Shown here piece by piece: positions 52,025-60,046 of a stretch of 64,000 bases of DNA. The position numbers were made by a program, and so were the translations under genes. A model generated the notes under the pieces. The model was not told where the DNA came from and searched no databases. It worked only from the letters and a program-made list of their open reading frames with translations. Origin of the DNA: Bacillus_AB infantis_C (GTDB taxonomy: Bacteria > Bacillota > Bacilli > Bacillales > Cytobacillaceae). The first letter of the stretch is position 1. Each line of letters starts with the position of its first letter. The stretch spans positions 1 through 64,000 of the forward strand of contig NZ_JBNILH010000009.1 in the NCBI RefSeq assembly GCF_050107595.1. Reading direction: 5' to 3'.

Positions 52025-52879
52025 ATGGACGATATCCAAAAATATATTGACCGGTTTCATATAAATGCAGAGCAAATCAGCGATGTTCCAGAATCATTTA
52101 GTTCAACAGTATACAAGCTAGTGCTTCAGGGAGGGCAAACGGTATATTTGAAAATCCCCTTTTCTAGAGACAAGCTGGAAAGGGAACTGGAAATGCTCCA
52201 AAGATTGAGAGGATATGTCCCGGTGCCGGCAGTTCTTGATCAATGGGAAGGGGATGGAGATATTTCAGGTGCACTGCTGCTTGAAGGAATTGAAGGCGAA
52301 CCTTGCACCCGGGGAATGAACACGGAGCTTGCCTTCCAGATCGGCAGGCATCATGCAAAGCTTCATAATGCCCCGGTGCCTAAGGAATATCTCTGCTTTG
52401 ATCCGAAGGCATGGCGAGAAATGGTCAAGGAGAAATTCGAACATTTCGGACTTCATGCCTCCAAGGTGCTTCCTGAGAGTCTGCTTGAAATGTCTCAAAA
52501 GCATTTTTATAAGAGTTTTCAGGAGCTGCCCGTCCCTGATGGCCCATGCATCATCCACATGGATTTCAGGCCTGGAAATATCCTTGTGAAAGAAAATAAA
52601 GTGGCGGGTATAATAGATTTTGAAAGTGCCCGTGCCGGATCTCCTGAAATGGATTTTTCAAAGATAAACCGTGATGTTTGGGAACGGCATGAAGGTGCAA
52701 GGGAGGCTTATATAAAAGGCTATGAAACCATTAGGCCGATGATTGATCTCGACAGCATCCTTCCTTTTTACAAGTTTTTCGATGCATTTTGTTCTGTCGG
52801 CTGGGGGCAGAAGAGGGGAGCTGAAAAGCATAGGAAATTTATCAGAGAGAATGAGGTGCTGCTTTCCTCGCTGCTTTGA
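52025..52879 (+). CDS. APH-family phosphotransferase
   Basis: 284 residues from ATG at 52025 (ATAGGAGAA upstream). VYLKIPF supplies the ATP Lys, IIHMDFRPGNILV (about 183-195) the catalytic loop with Asp and Asn, and IIDFESA the metal-binding Asp. This is the aminoglycoside/choline kinase-like family; the substrate may be an antibiotic, a sugar alcohol or choline. Next to an acetyltransferase it could be part of a resistance or detoxification pair, but this is inference. Confidence 0.88.
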   Translation: MDDIQKYIDRFHINAEQISDVPESFSSTVYKLVLQGGQTVYLKIPFSRDKLERELEMLQRLRGYVPVPAVLDQWEGDGDISGALLLEGIEGEPCTRGMNTELAFQIGRHHAKLHNAPVPKEYLCFDPKAWREMVKEKFEHFGLHASKVLPESLLEMSQKHFYKSFQELPVPDGPCIIHMDFRPGNILVKENKVAGIIDFESARAGSPEMDFSKINRDVWERHEGAREAYIKGYETIRPMIDLDSILPFYKFFDAFCSVGWGQKRGAEKHRKFIRENEVLLSSLL

Positions 52880-52938
52880 ATGCTTACCTCTTTCTGCAGC
52901 TCTTTTTATACCTGAAAAGCCTGCTGAAAGGAGGTCTA

Positions 52939-53526
52939 ATGATGTATACCAGTGGACGTCCTGTTTATTTTATCCGCTCTATTTTTTGTATAACATTATT
53001 GGGAATTACCGGAATATATCTTCTTATTAGACTGGGCATGATTATTATTTCGGCTGCAGGCTTCGCCCTTATCGGACAAGAAGGGCAGGATTTGCAGATG
53101 GCAACATTGGTTCCCGACTTTTTGATGGTCTTTGTGTTCAAACTGGCTTCGGGAATATATTTTAAGAACAAAAGCATACCTGGGATGGCTGCGGTGTTCC
53201 TGCTGCTCATCATTCTTGTTTCCATACTGCCAAGGCTTATGCTGGCAGAAAATTATACAATCATTGAGAGTACTGATTTTGCTGTCACCGGATTTAGCTA
53301 TGAAATTCCACAGAAAGAATATGATGGCGTGGCCGTAAAGGTATATAGAAGGGTTTTGCCATATGTTTATCAGGAGGGAAAAGAATTCAGGGATGACTCA
53401 ATACTCGCTGAAAAGAGCCAGAGGGAATTTATTTTTATGTCATATGAAGTGGAAGAGGGAAATACACTGATAATTGGCGAGTTAAAGATCCCGCTGGAGT
53501 ACTATGGAAAAGGAGGAGAATCATGA
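52939..53526 (+). CDS. Membrane protein, unknown function
   Basis: 195 residues from one of two adjacent ATGs, behind AAAGGAGG. Three membrane helices (about 12-38, 50-66, 72-92) are followed by an outer, mostly beta, domain (FAVTGFSYEIPQKEYDGVAVKVY). The open frame further upstream overlaps the kinase gene and lacks a start signal. Coupled by ATGA to the next small gene. Confidence 0.7.
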   Translation: MMYTSGRPVYFIRSIFCITLLGITGIYLLIRLGMIIISAAGFALIGQEGQDLQMATLVPDFLMVFVFKLASGIYFKNKSIPGMAAVFLLLIILVSILPRLMLAENYTIIESTDFAVTGFSYEIPQKEYDGVAVKVYRRVLPYVYQEGKEFRDDSILAEKSQREFIFMSYEVEEGNTLIIGELKIPLEYYGKGGES

Positions 53527-53702
53527 TTTGGTTTCTATTTATTTTTATTTTCCTTGTCCTTGGATTTGCCTTTTTGATCGACTGGCGGAGGAAGAAGATC
53601 AATAATAATCCCCCGAATATCACCCATCCTCATGCCAAGCCTGGCGATGATTCAAATTATATGATGGGAGATAATAGGGATCATGGCGGCTCTAACACTT
53701 AA
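53523..53702 (+). CDS. Small single-helix membrane protein (59 residues)
   Basis: ATG overlaps the preceding stop as ATGA, and AAAGGAGGAG lies 5 bases before it. One N-terminal helix (IWFLFIFIFLVLGFAFLI), then RRKK and a polar His/Asp/Asn-rich tail (HPHAKPGDDSNYMMGDNRDHGG). No family recognised; coupling suggests it acts with the previous protein. Confidence 0.75.
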   Translation: MIWFLFIFIFLVLGFAFLIDWRRKKINNNPPNITHPHAKPGDDSNYMMGDNRDHGGSNT

Positions 53703-53834
53703 TAAGTTATAATTGAAAGCCTGTGCAATACAGGACAGCGGCGGCATTGCGGACAAATGGTTCGCTATAGGCCACTGCCGCTGTTAAAGAAGGGCGCAGC
53801 TTTCAGTATATGCTCAGCTTGGAATTAATCGATT

Positions 53835-54614
53835 CTAATTCTGGATGATTCCAAATTTCTTTAAGGCAAATTCTATGCCATCCTCACTGGATTTACGGGT
53901 GACAAAATCAGCCGTTGCTTTCAGCTCATCAGTTCCATTCCCCATCGCTATCCCTAGTCCGGCCAGTTCAAGCATATCAATATCATTATTTCCATCCCCG
54001 AAAGCAATCATCTCTGATGGCTCAATTTCAAAGAATTCCAGCACTTTCATAATGGCCAAAGACTTGGATACTTCCTTTTGGAGCACATTTGCTATAAAAG
54101 GATGCCATCTTTGAAAAGAAAGATGGGGAAAAGCATGGATGTATTTTTCCATCATTTCCTCGTTTGCGTACAGGCACATCAAAAAAACTTCCTGTTCATG
54201 GATATCAGCATAAAATGGAGGGTAATCGGTGAAGGCAAGTGTTTCCTTCAATATCTGCAGAATTTCTTCACTCTGAACACCGTTTGTGCTGAATTCTTCA
54301 GTGAAAAAGGATAATCCATGACCTTTAGCTTTAGAAAAAGCTGCTACATCACGGATAACCTGCGGATCAAGCGTTACCTTATGGATGACCTGATTACGGT
54401 GCTTAACATAACCTCCGTTTGCAGTCACAAATGTATCAATGCCAAGCTCCTCGATCTCCCTGCACAAGGATAAGGGCCTGCCGGTGGCAGCAGCAATCTT
54501 GATCCCTTGCTCTTTCAGCTTAATGATCGTCTCCTTCGTCTGATCTGAAATACTGCCATCTTCATGATGGGTAATCGTCCCATCCACATCAAAAAATACT
54601 ATTTTATAGCTCAT
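53835..54614 (-). CDS. Cof-type HAD-IIB phosphatase
   Basis: 259 residues from ATG at 54614 (GGAGG upstream). FFDVDGTITH (about 6-15) holds the nucleophile and acid Asp; ATGRPLSLC is motif II and MIAFGDGNNDIDMLELAGLGIAMGN (about 206-230) motif IV. The C2-type cap of the Cof/YkrA group lies between. These phosphatases act on sugar phosphates, FMN or pyridoxal phosphate. Confidence 0.92.
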   Translation of the reverse strand: MSYKIVFFDVDGTITHHEDGSISDQTKETIIKLKEQGIKIAAATGRPLSLCREIEELGIDTFVTANGGYVKHRNQVIHKVTLDPQVIRDVAAFSKAKGHGLSFFTEEFSTNGVQSEEILQILKETLAFTDYPPFYADIHEQEVFLMCLYANEEMMEKYIHAFPHLSFQRWHPFIANVLQKEVSKSLAIMKVLEFFEIEPSEMIAFGDGNNDIDMLELAGLGIAMGNGTDELKATADFVTRKSSEDGIEFALKKFGIIQN

Positions 54615-54833
54615 AAGAACCTCCGGCGGCAATTGTTTTCAGTATATTAGTTTTAAATAGGAATGACCCGAGATATTATCGCGATCACTATTAAGATGTT
54701 TTTATAAAATATTATAACATCTTCAACAACTCTGCTCTCAAGGTAAAAGGTTGATTTTTCAGAAATTTATTCTGATATTGAAACCAAATGGATACCATCT
54801 TCGTAAAATTGAGATGAGAAAGGGGGAAACAAC

Positions 54834-55124
54834 TTGAAATATATTCTTATAGGAATTGCAATAGCCATCCTTGGTATAGTAGCTTCTCTATTAACAGGGG
54901 TACTTGAATATGCCCATTTGGTGACCGGAGCTATAGGCCTGCTGTTCTGGGGAATCTCCGTCCTTATATCAGGCATCCTAATGGGACCCCATCGGTTTAA
55001 AGCTGATTTGCATGTGGAAGAACCGCCAGAGCAGAGAAGAAAGCGCAGAAGAACAGCGGCTGCCTCTATTTTAATCGGACTCCCGAATATTGCGGCAGCC
55101 CTGCTTCTTTATATAGCCAGATGA
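54834..55124 (+). CDS. DUF5316-like small membrane protein
   Basis: 96 residues with three membrane segments (about 3-22, 32-52, 77-93) and a basic loop QRRKRRRTAAASILIGLPNI. The ILIGLPN motif and layout match DUF5316 proteins. TTG start with AAGGGGGAAA upstream. Confidence 0.72.
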   Translation: MKYILIGIAIAILGIVASLLTGVLEYAHLVTGAIGLLFWGISVLISGILMGPHRFKADLHVEEPPEQRRKRRRTAAASILIGLPNIAAALLLYIAR

Positions 55125-55150
55125 AAAGGACCTTTGGTGAAGGTCCTTTT
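55123..55150. terminator. Bidirectional terminator
   Basis: AAAAGGACCTT and AAGGTCCTTTT around TGGTG. Confidence 0.9.
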
Positions 55151-55190
55151 CACTTTCCTGGGATATATTTTCATTTCCATGCAGTTCCTC

Positions 55191-56576
55191 TTATTGTTTC
55201 TGCCCATTTTTCTCTACATAATCCAAAATTCGTTCAAGCTGTCCATCCTGTCCATAGATGATATCATTCCTTGTTTTTTCTATCATTACATCTGGTTCAA
55301 TGTATGGGAGATGGCTTTTTTCTGGATTGGGCCTGAAATACTCTTTGTGTGAGATCACCAAGTCAAATTTGCTGTATGGAAGGCTCAAGGTAATAATATC
55401 GCCAAAGCCTTCCGGTTTTCCACCCGAAGGCTCGCCGATGACTTCAGCCAATTGGTTATCCTGAAACATAACTGCAAATTGAGCAGCAGAGCTGAACGTT
55501 CCGCTATCTGAGACAATATAAACCTTTCCAGGGAAAATGGGAGCCTCCTGAAAATTCTCAACTTTGCTTGTTGGTATGTTATGCATACCCTTTATCCGTC
55601 TATAGCCATATCTATTTGCCGCATCTGTTGAGTACTTCGTTAGATAGCCTATACTTTGAATGGCTGCAGCGGGAAGATGTTTGAGAAAACTATTTGTCAC
55701 TGCAGTCTCTCCACCGTCATTACCCCTTAGGTCAATAACGATATTACCTATCCCTTTTTCAACTGTTTCCTGAAAAAAAGAGTCTACTGCAGACTGGTAG
55801 CCAAATGTATCTAAGCATGTGTCCAGATTGAAATAGGCTATATTCCTATCTTGCAGGATCTCCCAGTTGAACCATTCTTTTGAGTGGCCAGATGTACCGG
55901 GATTGTTATCTAATAATTTTACAGCAGCCTTAAGCAGTTTCCCATCTCGTTCAATAGTTGTTTTGATTGTATCGTCCTTTTCTGTGATTGATAACCCTTT
56001 AAGAAAGATTTCGTAATGAAACAGAACTAAGCTGGTCTTTTTCTCCCAATATTCATTTTCCGCAGAAATCAACTTGCTTAACATTTCAGTCAATTCTTCA
56101 GGAGAACGCCCGCCCATTTTTACGATAAGATCCCCAGGCTTCAGGGACGAATCAAAACTTTTGGTGACAATCAGTCCTTCTTTCACCCATTCCAAGGCTG
56201 CCGGGAAGGTTTTTGATTTCTCCAGCATTTCAGGAGAAGGAAACACAATAGTATGCGCGTCCTTCAGTTTGCTTGTAAACGCCATGAGTACCTGGGCAAA
56301 TTCTCCGGCAGTCAAAGGCCTCCCAAGCTTTTTCTCAGTTTCTCTTACAGCCTTTTCCCAATTATCTATATTCCGTTTGGGATCAGGATGGATCTCAAGG
56401 ATTTTTGTTTTCATGAACTCAAAATCTTTTTTCATAACGGCAGGAGAAAGCAGGTCTCCTGGTTCAAGCTTATTTATTTTCTTGATCTCATCCTCTGTTA
56501 ATGCGGCTTGAGGCTTCCATTCACAACCTGATAAAAGTACTAAAAAAATCATAAACAGCATTATGTGATTTTTCAT
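55191..56576 (-). CDS. S41-family (tail-specific protease-like) lipoprotein
   Basis: 461 residues. A signal peptide ends in the lipobox LLSGC (Cys18). The C-terminal half is the S41 core: NIVIDLRGNDGGETAV (about 277-292) and VYIVSDSGTFSSAAQFAVMFQ (about 354-374) with the catalytic Ser in SGTFSSAAQF. It lacks a clear full PDZ domain, though LKPGDLIVKMGG in the middle is a PDZ-like piece. Such proteases work on the outer face of the membrane; some family members act in signalling or envelope repair. Confidence 0.9.
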   Translation of the reverse strand: MKNHIMLFMIFLVLLSGCEWKPQAALTEDEIKKINKLEPGDLLSPAVMKKDFEFMKTKILEIHPDPKRNIDNWEKAVRETEKKLGRPLTAGEFAQVLMAFTSKLKDAHTIVFPSPEMLEKSKTFPAALEWVKEGLIVTKSFDSSLKPGDLIVKMGGRSPEELTEMLSKLISAENEYWEKKTSLVLFHYEIFLKGLSITEKDDTIKTTIERDGKLLKAAVKLLDNNPGTSGHSKEWFNWEILQDRNIAYFNLDTCLDTFGYQSAVDSFFQETVEKGIGNIVIDLRGNDGGETAVTNSFLKHLPAAAIQSIGYLTKYSTDAANRYGYRRIKGMHNIPTSKVENFQEAPIFPGKVYIVSDSGTFSSAAQFAVMFQDNQLAEVIGEPSGGKPEGFGDIITLSLPYSKFDLVISHKEYFRPNPEKSHLPYIEPDVMIEKTRNDIIYGQDGQLERILDYVEKNGQKQ

Positions 56577-56690
56577 TGTACACCTGCCTGCTAATTATTC
56601 TATTCTTTCATACTAACTTAAAAAGTAAGTATTTAACAATTGGGAAAATAACTGTAAAATTAGTATCGTACATTCAGAAGGGGAGATCAG

Positions 56691-57224
56691 ATGTTTAAGG
56701 AACTCGAGACAGAAAGGTTAACGCTCAGGGAGATTTTGGTGGAAGATGCTGCAAGCCTGTTTGCTAATTTTTCGAGAAGTGATGTTGTGCGCCACTACGG
56801 ACAGGATGCATTCCAGCGGGTGGAACAGGCGGAAGAAATGATCCGTTTTTTCCAAAAGATCTTCAACGAAAAAAGAGGAGTCCGCTGGGGCATCGAAATA
56901 AAAGGAACTAATCAGCTGATTGGCACCATTGGATATAACGCTTGGATCCCAAAGCACCATCGCGCTGAAATAGGCTATGAGCTCCACCCTGGCTATTGGG
57001 GGAAAGGGTATGCTTCAGAAGCGGCCGAAAAGGTAATTGCTTATGGTTTTGAAACAATGGATCTGTACAGGATTGGGGCGGTCGTTTTCCTGGAGAACGA
57101 TGCTTCAAATAAGCTCCTTTCGAGGCTGGGCTTTGAAAAGGAAGGTGTGCTGAGGGGGTATATGTATCAGGAAGGAAAGCCAAATGATACATATCTTTAT
57201 TCTCTCTTAAAAGAAAAGCGGTAA
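56691..57224 (+). CDS. RimJ/RimL-type GNAT acetyltransferase
   Basis: 177 residues with ETERLTLREILVEDA at the start, AEIGYELHPGYWGKGYASEAAEKVIAYGF (acetyl-CoA loop W-G-K-G-Y-A) and NKLLSRLGFEKEGVLRGYMYQEGKPNDTYLYSLL, the standard signature of ribosomal-protein alanine acetylases and relatives. GGGGAGA precedes the ATG. Confidence 0.92.
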   Translation: MFKELETERLTLREILVEDAASLFANFSRSDVVRHYGQDAFQRVEQAEEMIRFFQKIFNEKRGVRWGIEIKGTNQLIGTIGYNAWIPKHHRAEIGYELHPGYWGKGYASEAAEKVIAYGFETMDLYRIGAVVFLENDASNKLLSRLGFEKEGVLRGYMYQEGKPNDTYLYSLLKEKR

Positions 57225-57318
57225 TCATATAATAGAAATATATACGATGATAGAAAATTCTGCTATTATAAGGATTCCAGTAAATATTTGGACCATTTTG
57301 TTAAAGGAGGCGTTCATT

Positions 57319-57375
57319 ATGCAAAAGAAGGCAATAAGACAGCATAACAGCACAGAGGGGATTGCGGCTTTTTAA
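57319..57375 (+). CDS. Putative 18-residue leader peptide
   Basis: ATG with AAAGGAGG 7-8 bases upstream encodes MQKKAIRQHNSTEGIAAF, then TAA. The strong ribosome-binding site on such a short frame, just before a hairpin that covers the next gene's ribosome-binding site, suggests a regulatory leader rather than a stray frame. See the attenuator entry. Confidence 0.55.
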   Translation: MQKKAIRQHNSTEGIAAF

Positions 57376-57414
57376 CAAATAGTCCAGCATATCCCCTTAT
57401 GATGAAAGGGGATA
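57357..57414 (+). promoter_or_regulatory. Candidate translational attenuator of the downstream acetyltransferase
   Basis: Three segments can pair in two exclusive ways. Segment 1, GGGGAT at 57357-57362 inside the leader frame (with TGC after it). Segment 2, ATCCCC at 57391-57396 (with GCA before it). Segment 3, GGGGAT at 57408-57413, the ribosome-binding site of the gene at 57419. Segments 2 and 3 form a 9-bp stem, TATCCCCTT with AAGGGGATA and loop ATGATGA, hiding the site. Segments 1 and 2 form about 10 pairs with one bulge, freeing it. Ribosome position on the leader would decide which forms (inference). Confidence 0.55.
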
Positions 57415-57418
57415 ATAA

Positions 57419-57856
57419 ATGATTATATTAGAAGAAATTAATGAGGAGAATTGGTATGAATGCTGCCAGCTGAAACTAGCCAGTGATCAGGAGGCTTATA
57501 TGGAGCCTAATGCAATATCGACCCTGCTGTCTCATTATGAACAGACCTTAAGAGCATATGCAATCTTATATGATGGAAAAATGGCTGGCTTTTTGATGTA
57601 CAATACTGTTCCGGAAGAATTGGATTCTTTCTGGATATACAGGATTATGATTGATTCCAGCATGCAAGGGCAAGGAATCGGTAAAGCAGCCACGCTCCTG
57701 ATGAACGAGAAAATAGCGCAGCTGCCAGATGCCAAAAAGGTAGCTGTGGGCTATCATCCTGACAATCTGGCTGCACATAACTTGTATGCAAGCCTTGGAT
57801 TTATTGATAAGGGAGACAGATTCGGCAGAGAGATGGCTGTTGTAAAGGAACTTTAA
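57419..57856 (+). CDS. GNAT-family N-acetyltransferase with attenuator-like leader
   Basis: 145 residues. YRIMIDSSMQGQGIGKAATLLMNEKIAQL holds the acetyl-CoA loop Q-G-Q-G-I-G-K, followed by AVGYHPDNLAAHNLYASLGFIDKGDRFGREM. Similar to spermidine/diamine-type acetylases. AAGGGGAT before the ATG is part of a hairpin. Terminator follows at once, so it forms a single-gene unit with the leader. Confidence 0.9.
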   Translation: MIILEEINEENWYECCQLKLASDQEAYMEPNAISTLLSHYEQTLRAYAILYDGKMAGFLMYNTVPEELDSFWIYRIMIDSSMQGQGIGKAATLLMNEKIAQLPDAKKVAVGYHPDNLAAHNLYASLGFIDKGDRFGREMAVVKEL

Positions 57857-57858
57857 GA

Positions 57859-57889
57859 TAGGAGGCCTTTGTGGGCTTCCTTTTTTTAT
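57859..57889 (+). terminator. Terminator after acetyltransferase
   Basis: GGAGGCC, loop TTTGTG, GGCTTCC and seven T. Confidence 0.88.
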
Positions 57890-58078
57890 AGGAAGTAAGA
57901 AGAAGTGTAATTATTGCAGAAGGGGAAATATCAATCAATTCCGGTATACTTTTGACTTATGAAAGAACTATTACGGTAGAAGAGGTGCGGGTGATGTTTA
58001 TATCTGTTTACTAATAAAGGGTGAAGAAACTGTTAAACTTATTCATGAAACGAACTTTACATCAAGGAGTGTTCGAAA

Positions 58079-58477
58079 GTGAAGAAAAAGAAGAAAAAGA
58101 AGCCACTAATGCTATTATATATACTGGCCGCTATTATGGCAGGCTGTTCAGCTGAAGAAGTTTTGTCAGTCGGGAAACCTTTTAATGAGAATGGAGCAGA
58201 AGGAGTCCGGTTTCATTCTGATGTAAGAGATCCGGTGCATATCCGGCAGGTTCGTTCTTTATTGGATGAATTGACAGAGGAAAAGTCAGCTGGAGAGCCG
58301 CAACGGGCAGCGGATACTGCTTTTGTTTTAAAGCGGCCCAAAGAGGGAGTTGCCGAATCATTTGCATATATATGGTATACAGAGGACGATACAGCAATTC
58401 TTAAAGAAGGGGAACTTTATCTTCTTGCCGATAAGGAACAGACAGAAAAATTGAAGAAACTGCTGGGTGAACAATAA
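58079..58477 (+). CDS. Small lipoprotein, unknown function
   Basis: 132 residues from GTG with AAGGAG upstream. A very basic N terminus (KKKKKKK) and hydrophobic stretch end in the lipobox IMAGC (about Cys23). The outer domain has a helix-rich part (VRSLLDELTEEKSAG) and IWYTEDDTAILKEGELYLLADKEQTEKLKKLL. No family recognised. Confidence 0.75.
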   Translation: MKKKKKKKPLMLLYILAAIMAGCSAEEVLSVGKPFNENGAEGVRFHSDVRDPVHIRQVRSLLDELTEEKSAGEPQRAADTAFVLKRPKEGVAESFAYIWYTEDDTAILKEGELYLLADKEQTEKLKKLLGEQ

Positions 58478-58660
58478 GATATATGTACATTTGTTTCTCA
58501 TTATTAAAGTAAAAGAAGTCAGGCTGACAATTGTGAAGAAAACAATTGAGCTTTTTATTATGTTCACAAATAATTATCGTTTCGTTGTGGGTCTAAGATG
58601 AAAATAACAAGAACTGAGCCCATTTCCTAGTTTAATCACAATTCAAAATTAAGATTACCT

Positions 58661-58852
58661 TTACTGCTGGGGATGATTTTTTTTTATTTTGTCTTCTTGT
58701 TTCACTTTCCTGGATTGCTGATTTTTATAAGAATAGTGTGTAGTGTCCGAACCTTTAATAAAGCGGCGCACTTCGTCCTTTGTCAGCCCTAAGTGTCTGG
58801 CTTTTAGAATCAGCATTCTCCATTCAGGATCAATTTGTACTTTTTCCTCCAT
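58661..58852 (-). CDS. SinI-type anti-repressor protein
   Basis: 63 residues. IDPEWRMLILKARHLGLTKDEVRRFIKG (about 7-34) matches the SinI/SinR dimerisation helix pair (LDPEWVxLIxEAKxLGLxxEEIRxFL). SinI binds the master biofilm repressor SinR and frees biofilm genes. No SinR gene lies in the window, so this is an orphan SinI paralogue; the lysine-rich tail is longer than in SinI. GGGGGC precedes the ATG. Confidence 0.85.
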   Translation of the reverse strand: MEEKVQIDPEWRMLILKARHLGLTKDEVRRFIKGSDTTHYSYKNQQSRKVKQEDKIKKNHPQQ

Positions 58853-58871
58853 TCTAAAGCCCCCTATAAAT

Positions 58872-59471
58872 TTACTTCTTATTGTTGATTAGTCCGTAAA
58901 GGAAGAGATCCACTGTTTCCTCTGCCAATATATCGGGTGTTTTCTTTCCTGTAAAAATTTGCGTGACTGCCAGCCTTTCAATGGCACCCACAAGGCTGAC
59001 CGCTGCCAGTTCCATGTTTGCCTCTTCCCTGAAATAGCCTGCTCTTTGCTCGGAAAGAAGGTTATCGTGGATTTGGGCAGCCATTTGTGATTTTATGCTA
59101 TCTGCATCGGGGTTAATATAAAAACCGATCTTGGCAAGCATCTGATTTTCATGGAAAAAGCTAAAAATCTCATATAATCCTGATTTAATTCTTATTGGAA
59201 GCTGTGGCAATTCTACACCTGGCTCTATTCGGCTCGCATCTGTTAAATATGAGAGCCTGTGCTGAAATGCCATGATCAACTCGTGAAAAATCGCTTCTTT
59301 GCTTGGAAAATACAGATAAAATGAAGGCTGGGTCAAACCTGCCTTTTTAACAATGCTGCTGATCTTGGCATCGTGAAATCCCTTCTCAGCAAACTCCTCA
59401 GCTGCAATATTCAAAAGCAGAATCCTGCTGTTTTCTCCGATGGAACCTTTCTTGCGTCCTCGATTAGCCAT
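58872..59471 (-). CDS. TetR-family regulator
   Basis: 199 residues. The N-terminal helix-turn-helix is LLLNIAAEEFAEKGFHDAKISSIVKKAGLTQPSFYLYFPSKEAIFHELI, the rest a helical ligand domain. The target is unknown; it is followed 20 bases later by the SinI-like gene on the same strand and may share its transcript. GGAGATAG precedes the ATG. Confidence 0.92.
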   Translation of the reverse strand: MANRGRKKGSIGENSRILLLNIAAEEFAEKGFHDAKISSIVKKAGLTQPSFYLYFPSKEAIFHELIMAFQHRLSYLTDASRIEPGVELPQLPIRIKSGLYEIFSFFHENQMLAKIGFYINPDADSIKSQMAAQIHDNLLSEQRAGYFREEANMELAAVSLVGAIERLAVTQIFTGKKTPDILAEETVDLFLYGLINNKK

Positions 59472-59613
59472 TGTTCTATCTCCTGCAGATTATATTACTT
59501 TTAAGTATTATTTATAATATACCATAAATAGTAAATGTATTATGAAAATTTAACCATTTATTAAAGAATAATTTAACTTTGCTGTGAAACAATAAGCAAA
59601 AGGGGTGACGACT

Positions 59614-59742
59614 ATGAAAACAAAGGACAATTTTCTTGAAGGAGCCAAAGTCACAAATGACGGCCAGACATTTGGTTCGAAAAACAGTAAAGGCATTCAT
59701 GCAACAGGAAATTCACCGAATGACAATGTGAAGAAAAAGTAA
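59614..59742 (+). CDS. Small hydrophilic protein (42 residues)
   Basis: ATG with AGGGGTGA 8 bases upstream encodes MKTKDNFLEGAKVTNDGQTF ... NDNVKKK, followed by a strong terminator. The composition (Gly, Asn, Lys, Thr; no hydrophobic core) fits small spore or stress proteins, but I do not recognise the family. Confidence 0.7.
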   Translation: MKTKDNFLEGAKVTNDGQTFGSKNSKGIHATGNSPNDNVKKK

Positions 59743-59746
59743 ATGA

Positions 59747-59779
59747 AAAAGCCGGGAATATGAATCCCGGCTTTTTATA
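59747..59779 (+). terminator. Terminator
   Basis: AAAGCCGGGA and TCCCGGCTTT around ATATGAA, with T run. Confidence 0.92.
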
Positions 59780-59928
59780 AGCTTTTGAAGCACTTACCCT
59801 ACATTTGTAAAATCAGCAAAATTCCACCTAAAAATTTATGGATTCTACTTAAAAACATAAAAAATTAATGATTCTACATATATTACATATATTTACAAAA
59901 ATACTCTCATTTAAAGGTTTCCTTGCTA

Positions 59929-59953
59929 GTTTATCGCTACCAGAAAAGGGAAT
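59929..59953 (+). promoter_or_regulatory. Sigma-B-like promoter of the stress-type dehydrogenase
   Basis: GTTTAT at 59929 and GGGAAT at 59948 with a 13-base spacer fit the general-stress sigma-B consensus (GTTTAA-N12-15-GGGTAT). It lies about 95 bases before the dehydrogenase start, with no other gene between. Confidence 0.65.
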
Positions 59954-60046
59954 GTATTAGTACGGATACATAGTGAAGAGCTGCACAAGCTAAGCAGCAA
60001 GCTATCTTATGTATTGAGTCTATTTATATAAAAGGAGTGCTGAACA

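Noticed and set aside
53735..53790. GC-rich inverted repeat CAGCGGC/GCCGCTG as terminator
   Set aside because: The arms are about 35 bases apart and no T run follows; function unclear.
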